A stretch of DNA of 64,000 nucleotides from Ornithodoros turicata (lineage: Eukaryota > Arthropoda > Arachnida > Ixodida > Argasidae): positions 189,684,031 through 189,748,030 of the forward strand of contig NC_088201.1 of the NCBI RefSeq assembly GCF_037126465.1, given 5' to 3'. Position 1 is the stretch's first letter, and each line of letters starts with the position of its first letter. The notes below the pieces were generated by a model that saw only the letters and a list, made by a program, of their open reading frames with translations, did no database searches and was not told where the DNA came from. This document shows, one piece after another, positions 33,015-44,400 of the stretch. The position numbers and the translations under genes are program-made.

Positions 33015-35343
33015 AGTGTACAAGCGTGCTACCATTATGCAGTGGAACCGCAACAGCTTACAGGCCCGAGCAAGTGACGTGCGCAATTTCCTACATCGCA
33101 ATCCAATGCCTGTGCTTGCGTTTGTGGAAGCCAACGTTCCTGCCTCCCACAGGATAGCCAATTATGTGATATGTGTGTGTCCAGGTGCTAAAAGCCGTGT
33201 GTTAGTTGCCGTGCGAAAGGATATCCCATGCGTGCTCCTCCAGGCAGCGACAAGCACCACGATTGACTACGTCGCCGTCAAAGTGCGCACCTCTTCGAGA
33301 AGCTTCACAGTGCTTGCAGTGTATATGCCTCCAGGACAAGCTACTGACCTTAATGCGATAAGGACAGTGACATCCTCCCTCTGTGCACCCGCCATCATCT
33401 GTGGTGACATCAATGCTCACTCACCTTTATGGGGCAGTAGAAAAACGGACCACAGAGGCCGTCAACTGGAAAAGCTTTTCGTGAAATGTGATTTAGCGGT
33501 GCTGAATGACGGCTCACCTACGTTCCTGAGAGGTCCTCAGTACTCCAGCTGCATTGATGTGACGTTCTGCACACAGGACATAGCGCACCAGCTCTCCTGG
33601 ACAGTAGACTGTGACTCCAAGGGCAGCGATCACCTTCCTATCTACATTTGTGACGACCTATCTACATCAACACAGATGAAGAAGAGCGTCACGCTCTACA
33701 ACTGAATGCATTTCCGTCACCTCAACACTGCAAGCCTGCGATCCTCCATGACTGCAGCTACTTTCACAGCTGGGACTACTGCAAACCTAAAGAAAGCTAG
33801 CAAGACTGTGCCGCTACCTATAGCGTACTCACGCATCGATGCGGAGTACGAACGCCTTTGAGCACAACGCCGCAGAGCCGAGCGCCGCCAGCCTTGGACC
33901 CCAGAGTTAAAAAAGCTGAAAAACAACAACAAGACGTACACCAACATCATGAGGATAATCGCAGGCCACAGGTGGGGCAGCACCAAGGCCCTTTTCAACG
34001 TCCACCAAGCACTCATCCGACAGAGCCTGGCTCCTAGCATCCTCCACCTCAACAGCATCACCCCTACGCAGGAAAATAAGCTCAACAGCATCCTAGCAGC
34101 AAGCCTGAGAGTGTGCCTCGGTGTTCCCAGGACAACAAGAGCCACCCTGGTCATCGCTGAAGCCCGTGAACCCCCTGCAACTGTCCTGAGAAGCCAAGAG
34201 AAAGAAAGACAGCTGATCTGCTTATTGACAAGGCACACCGGCCACAGCCTCATCAAGAAAATTGAAAGCCGGTACAAATCTAGTGCAGCCGGTACGCTCA
34301 AACGCCTCCAAAGACAGCTTCCTAAAAGAAGACTCCACACCCTGAAGCAAGACAGGCCGCCCTGGCTCCTGCACAGGCCCAAAGTCCACGACACAATCCC
34401 AGGCATCACCAAAAAATCTGAAATCGATATATCTATACTGCAGACCCTCACGATGACATATATGGAGGAACGCCATGCGAGTAAAAACGTCATCTACACC
34501 GACGGATCAACGAAAGAAGGACGATCGGCCACTGGTGTAGTGGTTGGTAACACCAGGAAAGGATATAGGCTGTCCCATGGGACGTCGTCAACTGCCGCAG
34601 AACTGCACGGTATGCTTAAGGCCGTACGCTATATAAAGACGTGCAACCCAGCAGACTGGCTGATCTGCACTGACTCTAAGCCATCACTGCAGTCAATCAT
34701 CAGAGGAGACACCGAAAATTTCCTGCTCTACAGAATATTGACCGCCACAGACGACGCTACCCAAGCAGGCCATAGTGTGACATTCCAGTGGATCCCCTCA
34801 CACTGCGGCATCCCCGGCAATGAGGAAGCGGACATCTTAGCGAAGGGAGCACTCGAAAAGACGAGGCGAAGTGCCATACCTTTCACGAAGGTTGACGCCA
34901 AACGCCACCTGAAACTGAGGACGCAGCAACGATCGATTTTGTGGTGGCGCAACAACCTCCGGCCAGGCGACTACCTCAGCCACATCGACCCTGACCTGGC
35001 CACAACCTTTCCACGAGGGCTCGACAGACGACTTCAAACCTCCCTCCACAGAATCCGGCTTGGTGCGCTCTACAGCAAAACGACCCTCTACCAGATGCGC
35101 AGTTCACCGACCCCGCTCTGCACAGCTTGCAACACTCCAGAGGATACTCTTCATGTCATCATGCACTGCCCTGTTTTCCAGCGACAAAGGGATAAACTCC
35201 AAGCAATCATCAACAAAATGGATCGGCGACCATTCAGTTTTGTCAAGCTGCTTGGCGCATGGCCCAGTCAACAACAACACGACAAGGCAACTAAAGCCCT
35301 CTGCACCTTTCTTAAGGACACCGGAATATCTACCACCTTCTAA
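33007..35343 (+). pseudogene. J ORF2: APE domain and RNase H, RT catalytic core deleted
   Basis: The ATG at 33007 opens an APE domain of 232 codons with IMQWNRNSLQARASDV, AIICGDINAHSPLWGS and SKGSDHLPIYI, stopping at 33705. After a broken linker (AQRRRAERRQPW, about 33870) a second frame of 464 codons begins at 33949 in the RT thumb (GHRWGSTKALFNVHQALI). RNase H is complete at about 34495-34860 with its acidic residues in YTDGS, AAELHG, CTDSK and NEEADILA. The final Cys/His cluster is CTACNTPEDTLHVIMHC. The whole fingers-palm region including YxDD is missing, so it cannot reverse transcribe. Confidence 0.85.
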
Positions 35344-35544
35344 CCCCATACCGCACCGAATGAAGAAGACCAGGACAAAACTGTGAAAGACAAGAGTGAT
35401 GCCCAGAACAGAGCATCACAAGTGACAGCAGTGAAGTCATATACATCACTCAACATCCCAGAAGTGGAGCTGCAGGTGCCACCAATGACTACCAAATAGC
35501 TCCAGCCCCCTCTCAGTTTTAGATAGATAGATAGACATTCCACT

Positions 35545-35668
35545 TCGAGTACGTTGCTGGAAGCACTGTCATCATGCCACCTTAACCTTCGGGTAAAACC
35601 GTGAGTACGTTGCTGGAAGCACTGCCATCATGCCACCCCAACCTTCGGGCAAAGCGGTGAAGAAGGCC
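35545..35668 (+). pseudogene. H2B: Histone H2B leader and first 13 codons, with a 56-bp tandem duplication
   Basis: The sequence AGTACGTTGCTGGAAGCACTG plus a start region occurs twice, beginning at 35548 and 35604. The second ATG (35630) reads MPPQPSGKAVKKA, matching the arthropod H2B N-terminus. The first ATG (35574) reads MPP then stop, then PSGK. Element K begins immediately after codon 13 (GCC, 35666-35668). The frame continues at 48026 beyond K. The leader joins the upstream segment 31279-31454 if element J is removed. The duplicated leader may have arisen by replication slippage or repair at an insertion. Confidence 0.85.
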
Positions 35669-35845
35669 TGAACCAGCGTCTTTGAAGTGTTCCCAGCCCT
35701 TCAGGGGCCCTGCTTCGTTGAACACCACTTTTCAGTGCTACCATCCATCTTGCGTGTGCAGCCCCAGCTGTCTACTGGGGCGAGTGTGTGTGTGTGCAGT
35801 GTAACCTGTGCGCCCGTGTGGATTTAGGCTATCATACAGCCGAAG

Positions 35846-37553
35846 ATGTCCACAGCCATGGAACTTTCCAAGGAAGGCGGCGACCCGACCTCTTCAAATG
35901 TAGCAGGTGGGACAGCCTCCACTCCTAAGAGATCTCGCTTTGAATCAGAGAACTCCTCTGTAGATTCCTCCATTGAGTCGTTAATCGCTAACGAGGATCC
36001 ACAAAAAATGAATGAGGGTAAGGATGAGACTCCCTTCATAACGGTTGTCCATAAAAAGACCAGGAAAGGCGGAATTCCCGTCATTCTAACTCCTGTTAAG
36101 AAAGATGGTTCTTTCCTAACCGTAAACCAAACACCCTAGCTAGCGAAGTGCTCTTAGCAACACAAGAGCGGATAAAGAGCCAGCGCATCTGTAAAGATGG
36201 CAGCCTTGTGATCACTGTTGGCTCTTTGTCCGCCGCTAGAGCATTACTGAGCCTCACATGCCTAGGCAATCTGGCTCTGACTACTCGCATACCAGATTCC
36301 TATGCCGGATGGGGCCCAACTGGTCCTCCTGATAATCCCTTTCATTTTCACGGCACTCAAGGCTATCATACACTGTAAACTGAAAAACACCCTGATGAGT
36401 GTAAATGGCTTGTCCTATAACTCACACCACTTTTTACACTGTATGGTCTGGAACACCCTTTTTAGAGGGTGTATTCTGTGTAAAACACCCTTTGAAGGGG
36501 TGCTCTTCCTTGAAAATGCCTTGTTTTGCACCCTTTAAACACCCTTTTAGGAGGGTGTTTAACACTCTTACACCCTTTCGAAAGGATGTAAGCTCCCGCA
36601 GCAGCATGCCGAGCCATGCAGTCCGACGTTTTTGCTTGTATGGGAACAACCACCCTATAGAGACGGTACAGTTCTAGCCGTGGTTCCCCCGCAGAACCTA
36701 AACTGGAGCGCAGCGCGTCGCTGGCAACCCTCATCGTCCTAGCAACACTGGGTGAGCAAAAAATACAATTGAAATAAAATGAAAGCAAAACAGTTGGACA
36801 TGCGTAAGGGAAGAGGTGAAGATCGCAACATCGTAACGCCGTCCGTGCTCGTGAAATGAGCGGCGTTACGATGCTGCCATCTTCAGACGATGCCAGTAAT
36901 GAGCCCGGGCATCCCCGGTAGCATAAATTGGCATACCAGATTGATCATATACTCAAAATACAGTTCGTTGGAGTACGTTCGCTAAGCTTAGTGCGACAAA
37001 ACTCGTCTGTAACGGTGATGAAAATGTGTATTTGCAATTAACACGTACGCCTGTAACGAGTCAAAGATATCAGCGAGCTTCCTGACATCCCTCCCTGTCA
37101 AATATTGTGTTTTCAACTCAAGCTATCGTCTATGATGTGATTACCTAATGAGCGGAGCTGTCAAGCCAATGTAATTTTTTCTCTCACGAATGAAAACACC
37201 ATTTTCAACACCAGTGTAGATAGGGTGTATATAACGTAAACACCTTTTTCGACACCAGTGTTACTTGAAGGTGTAAACGCATAAAAACACCCTTTTTGAT
37301 ACAGCACTTGGTGTAATAAAGAGTGTATTTTCTCACACCTTTTTAGCACCCTTTTTGCGGCGTTTGGTTAACTTTGTGGAATTAAAAAAGGTGTATTTGC
37401 TTAAAAACACCTTTTTTTACCCAGAAAGGGTGTTTTTGAATTTACTGTGTAGCTGCAATGCCAAACGCCCGTTCTGTCTCTTAGGTACAGCAGGCCTTAG
37501 CGTTTGAGACGCAACTCCTGGACATCCTCTCTTCCAAACAACATGGGCAGTAA
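35846..37553 (+). pseudogene. K ORF1: gag-like, internally deleted and split by a MITE
   Basis: The ATG at 35846 gives TPKRSRFESENSS, TPFITVVHKKTRKGGIPVIL, a stop, then LASEVLLATQERIK and TRIPDSYA, as in J. At about 36305 the sequence jumps directly to the C-terminal hydrophobic tail (LVLLIIPFIFTALKAIIH), so the zinc knuckles and FPPLP region (about 700-900 bp in J and I) are deleted. The MITE then interrupts the tail. The last piece, VQQALAFETQLLDILSSKQHGQ, ends at TAA 37553. The stop overlaps the ORF2 start (ATGGGCAGTAA, 37543-37553). Confidence 0.75.
36371..37449. mobile_element. 1.08-kb MITE with TA flanks, inserted in K ORF1
   Basis: The ends are inverted: CACTGTAAACTGAAAAACACCC at the left and, on the other strand, CACAGTAAATTCAAAAACACCC at the right. 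The flank is TA on both sides (36369-36370, 37450-37451), the duplication expected for Tc1/mariner-type elements. Both subterminal regions are packed with ACACCCTTT / AGGGTGT palindromes forming many small hairpins. The centre (about 36600-37150) is unrelated DNA without a gene. Confidence 0.75.
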
Positions 37554-38833
37554 AAGCCTGACTCCCACACACAACCCTCTCACTAGAAACAGGTACTCCA
37601 GCACATCCATCTTTCAATGGAACTCGCACTGGATTAGTGGCAAAATCGGAGATTTCACGGAGTTCGTGAATCGCCATAAGTTCCCAATACTGTGCATCTC
37701 TGAAGCCAGGTTCCCCAAGCCTTTCTCCGTTCCTGAATATCTTCTTTATGAATCAGCCAAAGCAAATCCTCCGAGCCGGTGCGCCATACTCATTAGAAAT
37801 AACATACCTCACACTGTCCTTTCTGTTGTTTCTTTTGACACTGTGGAACTTTGTGCTCTTCGAATCCGCCTTGGTAAACTTGAGCTAACCCTCATAAGTG
37901 TGTACATTCAACCTAGATGTCCCATAGATATATCCTCCTTAATAGCTGCTGTCAACTCTTTGCCTCCTCCACACATACTATGTGGAGACTTTAATGCACA
38001 TAACAAAACTAGGGTTCTAAGAAAACTGACAACAGGGGCATTCATATAGAAAAGCTCATGTGTAAAACAAACCTCTGCATCAATAACGACCGCGCCATAA
38101 CCTTTCCCAGAACTGAAGCAGTTCTCGACGGGACCCTGGTCTCTCAATCCATAGTCCAAAATATCCAATGTGTCATTGACATTGAAACCCATGGCCGAGA
38201 CCATATCCCTCTCCTGCTCACAATTACGAACCAATCACTAAAAGCGCGCAAACGCAAAGTCACAAAAATATAATAAACAAATAAAGAGAACATCACTGAG
38301 GGGAGCACAGATCCTCAGGAATTCATAAATCTGCTCCAGGACTGTCTCACCAAGAACACTAAATCCTTTGTTGTCCTTGAACATGTGGGTTACATTAAAG
38401 GTCAGATATGCCGATTTTGAAGTGCCGCAGAACTGAGCGATACTCGCACTGTGTGTTCATTACCGAGCACTGAATATGTGTGCGAAATATCTTGCTCCAA
38501 CTGTTCGTAGTTTTTAGAAAAGAAGTTTTTTTTTAGTTCCCACGCCCGGCCGTCAGACCGTCGGCAAACCCTGCGCACGGGCGCACCGACGTCACTGCTC
38601 TCGGTTTATCTCGGTCTTTGGCTTGGCATGGACTCTTGGCTTGGCTGCTTGGCTTCTTTCGTTTCCTCCTCTGTGCATCGTACATAAGAGAACAGCTGTT
38701 ATGTTGTTGCTAAGCCAGAAACAAAGCATGTGAATGTTTTTTTTTTTTTTTGGCACAGCGTCGTTTGGAAAGTGCACTTCCTTGTTCTGACCTTGCTTTT
38801 TATGGGCTGGAGCGATATGATTCGTGAATATGC

Positions 38834-40083
38834 CACGGCGAAGTTGTCGAAGATGCGACAGTGCTACGCTGTTAGAACATTTCATCGGAGCATTCACGTG
38901 TTACCTATTATAAGCTGCCAAAAGACCAAGCAGAGCGAAGCTCTTGGCTGACAGTGGTGCCTGCTAATTTCCACTGCAAGGATTTCGTCCACGAATGTTA
39001 TCATAGGTTACGCGCGACTCCAGAGGCAACTTGGTATCTCGGCACGAAATCGTCTGATGAAAATCTGATGTGCCCGACGCATAACATTTTGAACGTGCCA
39101 CGGAGGATCAAGGCAAAAAACGAGAGCAAAAAACGGTAAGTCGAGGTTCAGATATAAAAATAGCAAGCTTAATGAATCGATTGTGCAGCTGTCCTACTGC
39201 GCTTACTCTGATATAACCACGATTAACAACACAATAGTACTATTGATAATCTAACTTCTGAATTATCACAGGTGCACGCTGAAGGCTGAAATGAAGCATG
39301 ATCTGGCTTGCATCTGGCTGAAATTGCTGACACGTTAGTTGCAGTCCACCGGCCTCGGTGGCTCAGTCGGTAGCGTGTTCGCCTTCTGATCCCGAGATCG
39401 CGGGTTCGAACCCGGCCGAGGACGCCAGCAGCTTGGTGGCAGGGTGCAAGTTGCTTAGACTCGCCGTCTTCCGCGAGGAACGTTAAATACGGGGTGCCAT
39501 GTGATGAACTTTCATCGCACGTTAAAGAACCCTCAGGTGGGCAAAAGCAATCCACAGACCGACCGCTGTGGCGTCGCTCATGATCTCAGTTGTCTCGCGA
39601 TGTAAACACCCAATTATTATTATTATTAGTTGCAGTCCACCTCCACCAACAGGTATGACAATGTGATTTTATAATTTGAGTATTCATCTATGTTCAACTT
39701 TTCATGTGCACTCGCATGCATCTTGACACCACTTTTAAATCTGCGCTCAAAGTTACAACCTGTGCTTTCAGGGTGGAAAACAAAGGTCGCCATTCCGATT
39801 AGCCGCTGTCTCTCAGTTCAAGCACTTTTGCTGTCTGGACACTGGTTCCTGTGGATGGGGTGTTACAAGCTTCACTGTCTGATATAGAAGGTACTTTACA
39901 TTAGTTCAGTTAATTTGTCTTTTGCACATTTTTGTTACTGTTAGCTGGATTACTGTTGGACATACAATCCTTTGACACACCGAAGCTGATGTCGCCTCTG
40001 ATAACGTTTTAGAATTTTCAGTGTCATCAACGTCCATTGAGGAAGGTGCCTTCACTATCTGTGAATCTTCAACTGAAGAATAG
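38834..40083 (+). pseudogene. THAP-domain-like protein remnant with exon-like blocks
   Basis: The ATG at 38834 reads MPRRSCRRCDS, resembling a THAP start (Cys pair). In other frames, FHRSIHVLP and then YKLPKDQAERSSWLTVV...FHCKDFVHECYHR look like the rest of a THAP zinc finger, so there are one or two frameshifts. A donor-like AACGGTAAGT lies at about 39132. Downstream, acceptor-like tracts precede Ser-rich coding blocks (LSLSSSTFAVW..LSDIE, about 39815-39888, donor GAAGGTACT; and SSTSIEEGAFTICESSTEE, stop at 40083). The SINE lies in the first putative intron. A THAP domain would bind transposon ends; this copy looks decayed. Confidence 0.4.
39351..39625 (+). mobile_element. tRNA-derived SINE with 16-bp target duplication
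   Basis: The head GGCCTCGGTGGCTCAGTCGG (A box) and GGTTCGAACCC (B box) form a tRNA-like Pol III promoter. A unique body of about 190 bp and an ATTATTATTATTA tail follow. The target duplication TTAGTTGCAGTCCACC flanks it at 39335-39350 and 39626-39641. It was presumably mobilised by a partner LINE. The tRNA-like fold continues into a non-tRNA body, so it is not a tRNA gene. Confidence 0.9.
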
Positions 40084-40465
40084 CCCAGAATTCATGTTAA
40101 CATTGTCTACTCTTATTAATTCACTGTCTGTTTTCTGAGAGCTAAGAAAAATGGAAACTATTTATTTGTCACAACTTCACACTGGATACTGGTGTGGTAC
40201 TGGCTTGACATAAATAGCTAAATAGCTAAAATACCTGGATTCTACAAAAATTGTGTTCAACTTGGTGCATTACCGTGGGCGATGCCACATTCACTACATT
40301 TTTAGTGGGTCCGGTGCACAAATACTGTGTGCATACTGCATACATACATACTGTCCGATAGCAAAAATACCTGAGCAGTGCTGTGTAGTCTTTTTCCCAA
40401 AGTCCATACTCTTACTGCAAAGTCACAGTACGTAGAACAGCAATGTGCAGGTATGCTGCGATAGA

Positions 40466-40815
40466 GATTCACAACAGAAAGAGCATCTAAATTTTAATGA
40501 GACGAGACTTTCGTGCACAAGGCTGCTCTTGTTAATGTCTAACATGAAGTTACAAAATCTCAGAATATATAAAACATGTTGTAATGTAGAGAGCGAGGGG
40601 TGGTACAGACATAAAGATAAATATATAATCATATATAATAAAATAAAAAGGGGGTACAAATCCCCCCTCAACTCAACTCGACTCGACAACTCAATAACTC
40701 TACTTATTCTCTACCTTACAACATGTCATATATTCTGGAATTTTGTAACTTGATGTTAGACGTCAAGAAGTACAGCCTTCTGTGCAAAAGTATTCTTTCT
40801 GTTGTGCACAATCAT
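40466..40815. repeat. Foldback (inverted-repeat) element inside the TTAA transposon
   Basis: The left arm (ACAACAGAAAGA ... GTGCACAAGGCTG ... TCTAACATGAAGTTACAAAAT ... CATGTTGTAATGTAGAG) recurs as the reverse complement at the right (ACAACAGAAAGA ... GCACAGAAGGCTG ... TCTAACATCAAGTTACAAAAT ... CATGTTGTAAGGTAGAG). The arms are about 100-120 bp around an AT-rich loop of about 110 bp. No coding capacity; MITE-like. Confidence 0.7.
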
Positions 40816-41085
40816 TATACAGTAAATGCGACTATCCATTTCTTGTCATTAAATGCTTTTCCTTTCTTTCTTTCTTTTTTTCTGCAGTGATGAGCATCCA
40901 TAAGGACACATGCCAGAAAGGGAGTCTCTTTGGGATGACCAACCCTCATCACCTCATGAGGATACAATGGTTGACGAATGGTTCTCAAGCACATCGAAAC
41001 TTCCAACAAATAATTCATGAAAAAGCCAGTCAGTGCTAGCACCAGGAAATGAACGTGGACCGTCCTGCTACCAGTCAGAGATGTT

Positions 41086-41490
41086 CAGTGGCGTAGCCAC
41101 GGGGGGGCTAGGGGGGGGACCCCCCCCCCTACGTGCCACGGACCGACCCACACAAATCGTGCAAATCCGTGAACATAATATATGGGGGGGGACCAGTGTG
41201 ACTATCGCGAAAGTTCTTGCAGTTCATGGCGTCTATCTAAGAAGCACTCTTGAATGGTTTTCAATGTATGAGCTTTGCAAAATACTTCCTATCTCGTGAC
41301 ACCACTTCATTGGTCATGACAGCCTATACATGTAAGCGTACTGTGAACGTCTAAATCAACTATTTTCGTTCCCTTTTTTAATCCTCAGTTTGCAGTGTGC
41401 ACAAGTACGCGTGTGTTGTCGACACAGGATCACGGGGGGGGGGGGTTTGTATTGAGCGCCCCCTACCTTTGAGGTCTGGCTACGCCACTG
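41086..41490. mobile_element. 405-bp hAT-type MITE with 8-bp target duplication
   Basis: The terminal inverted repeats are CAGTGGCGTAGCCA at the left and TGGCTACGCCACTG at the right. The flank GAGATGTT occurs on both sides (41078-41085 and 41491-41498), an 8-bp duplication as made by hAT transposases. G-runs and C-runs follow the left TIR and precede the right TIR. No coding capacity. Confidence 0.9.
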
Positions 41491-41498
41491 GAGATGTT

Positions 41499-44400
41499 AC
41501 ATTTCAGGCGCTCATTGACTTTTGGTGAATTACTTGTTGACTTTGTCCCAAGGTGGAGCTCGCTACAGCCCATTTGCTATCTGTTAATGTTGTGGCGTGT
41601 GTTGCGTTTTTCTCTTTGTGTGTTCCAGACTCAGAACGGTTAATTTGGAGCAGGTCAGGTACGTTTCATTTAGACATGGCAAACATAAAGTGGTGTTTCT
41701 CAACACAACTTAGCGGTGGTCTTCATGCATTACTGCTACGGCCATTAAGCGTGAATAGAAACCTGCACATTATCCATGATGTAAAACCCAAGACTAGGGA
41801 ACACGAAGGGACAGACACAAACATGTCCCTTTGTGTTCCTTAGTCTCGGGGTTTTACATATGCATCATCTTCACCAGCTCGCTTGCTGCATTATGTTCAC
41901 TCTACTTTTATCGTGTGCTATATAATCTTGTTCAAGTTCTGTCAAACAACCTGTAATGCTATAAAAAATTCAGTACACTGTTTGTGTGGGTTGAATGGTA
42001 GCGCATGAATGCAGGAAGGAAACTGTCATGTTATGGCAAGTGTTTACGTATTGTACATTTAACTACTAATTTTATTGGTTAGCTTTCGCTGGCGTATCAT
42101 GTCAAGCCATGTTATATGAATTTAGAACATGTTCTTCTTAGTAGCCAGAGCAGCTGATACACAGAGAGAACATAGCCCTGTGTGTTTGTCTTTTCCACCG
42201 CAGCCCTTGGGTTTCCTCCCTGATGGCTACACATGTCAGGAATAGGTTTCGGAACCGGTAGTTCCCGCCAAGTGTGAATTGCTTTTCAGGGGATCATCAC
42301 GCTGGCAGATGAAACATATGGTTTAAATTATTTGCACGACAGGAATTACGCAGCTTCACACAAATACTACTACTACGACGTAAGAGTGGTTTCAAATCTA
42401 GCTTTTTTGTGTTGCTGACATTATCGCACAAGATGTAGTATCCACTATGATCCTTTATGTGGGGGGTATGTACAGTGCAATCAACAGATGCTATTTACAA
42501 ATCTGTGTTTTCTGTGTTGAAATGGGGTAGTTTGTATCTGAGAGCCATAGTGAAACACAGGCCCTCGAGAAACATGGCAACACATTGCAGGGACTCTGGA
42601 TGCTGCCTAAATTTCCAGAACACACAGCTCAAGGCAGCGGTTAAATAACAAGTGGTTAGAGAAAACCAAGAAAGTTGCATCCGTAAGCAGTCCGCTGTTG
42701 GATTTGCTTCTGTCAGAGATACGTTATCTCAAAGGGAACGCACGGACACACTCAGAATGATACTAGGGCTGCCTGTGAAATAGAATGAGGAGAGGGGAAG
42801 ATATATAACCCTCTTTCTTGTCTATTATTCTACTGGTTAAATTCTCATTTTCTTAGCAGCATATGTGTGTATATTCCAGAATCTGCTAATAAATATATCA
42901 GTTTAGAGCTAGCAGTCGCATTGTAGACGTCTCATCATGTCCTTGGTTGCTTGTGATTCGCTATGGCCATACTTGCTATTGCAAAAACAGAAAACAAAAA
43001 AAGACAATAGAAAAACACCGAAAGAGCGACCTAAAAAGCTGCCTGTTCTAGTGCTCACATGGAGGCAATGCAATGAGGTAACATGTTCCATTCATGAACT
43101 GTGCATAGTAGTACATATCACAACGGCAACCGATTATTCAGATTTTTCTTGAAGTACTTTGTTTTTTTTTTAGCTTTGTTTGCACAGTCTATTATTGGAG
43201 CTTTATGTGATTCCTCTCTTCAGATACTTTAAGATTGCTGATGCTGTGCAGTTTGTTAATTTTGAAACTGTACTGTGCTGAGGTACAAAAACAGAATTGT
43301 CATATCTGCATTTGAGCACATAGGAATAATTTGTAAGTACTTTACTTGTTGACATTAATATTTGCACCAGGTCACAACATTGTTGATTTATGGAAAATGT
43401 AAATAAATATATTTATTTGCTTGCCAAACAATGCACAAATGTCTTCTTTTCTAGTGAGATATTCCCTGTTCACCAGACATAAATGTGGAAAAGTTAAAGG
43501 GGCATAATGATGGTAGAGTCTAGCGTTGCTTTTTGCCACTTCACATATATGCACTGTTATTCGTGTGCACATGTAGGAATAGGAAGATAGAGGATGCGCA
43601 TAAAAAATTTCGTATGCAGCCACACATATGGTTCAGAAGATTAATGAGATGATGTCCAAGCATATATAATTGTGCTTCATGTGCAATGGGTATGCTAACG
43701 GATTGCTTCAATGAAGCCTTTTTATTTATTTTTAGAAATTCTTTTTATAAATGTTATTTTTGATTTTATATAAATTTCATATTACATATTGTATACTTAT
43801 ATTTTTATAAATTTTATAAACTAAAAACTCAAGTTACACGGCCCCTGTAAGAGTGCCCTTTGCAAATGGTTTGGTAACATGTCTCGAACTGTAAAGGTAA
43901 GAGGCAATCGAGAATGCTGCAGACAAGGTTGCAACTTACATATTGCTTATCACGTCATACATACAAAGTGATTTGTACAATAATTCCTGAGCACGGAATT
44001 AATCCTGAGGCTGGCCAGTGATGTCACCAAGGACGACAAGTCACATAATTGCCTTAAACACTTTTACACCCCATGGGCTGAGTTGTGAATTGAAAGAGCA
44101 CTCTACAGAAGGATAAGGTGCACCTGATTTCTAGGATCTATGCTATGCTCTAACTCTTCAGACACCACATTTCTAAGTGGCAATATGGGCTCTGGTACTT
44201 CTTTTGCGTCTGCATAGTGTGCAACCACATGGCTACTGGAGCTTTCGTGTGCATGTTTTTGTGCGACGGTGTTCATTACAAACAATATCCAGATGTTAGA
44301 CATAAAATGCAGTAGTTTGTAGCGTACCACACAACGCAGCGTGACATGGGAGTGTGTGATTCAAAGAAAGCTTCTGGAAAATGCACAGAATCCCACAAAA

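Larger units (their letters stand above)
31455..35533 (+). mobile_element. Element J: I-type retrotransposon with internal deletion of the RT, flanked by an 11-bp target duplication
   Basis: The flanks are GACATTCCACT on both sides (31444-31454 and 35534-35544), and the 3' tail is (TAGA)n at 35519-35533. The element has a leader (31455-31616), an intact ORF1, an APE domain, and then a junction at about 33945 that jumps to the RT thumb and RNase H. The catalytic RT palm is absent. It is complete at both ends, so it was either mobilised in trans as a deleted copy or deleted after insertion. It sits about 30 bp upstream of the first H2B start codon. Confidence 0.85.

Noticed and set aside
39351..39425. 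tRNA gene
   Set aside because: A and B boxes are present, but the fold continues into a non-tRNA body with an ATTATTA tail and a 16-bp target duplication, so it is a SINE.
41553..41843. Open frame of 96 codons within the TTAA element
   Set aside because: No recognisable motif; its end runs into a hairpin repeat; likely chance.
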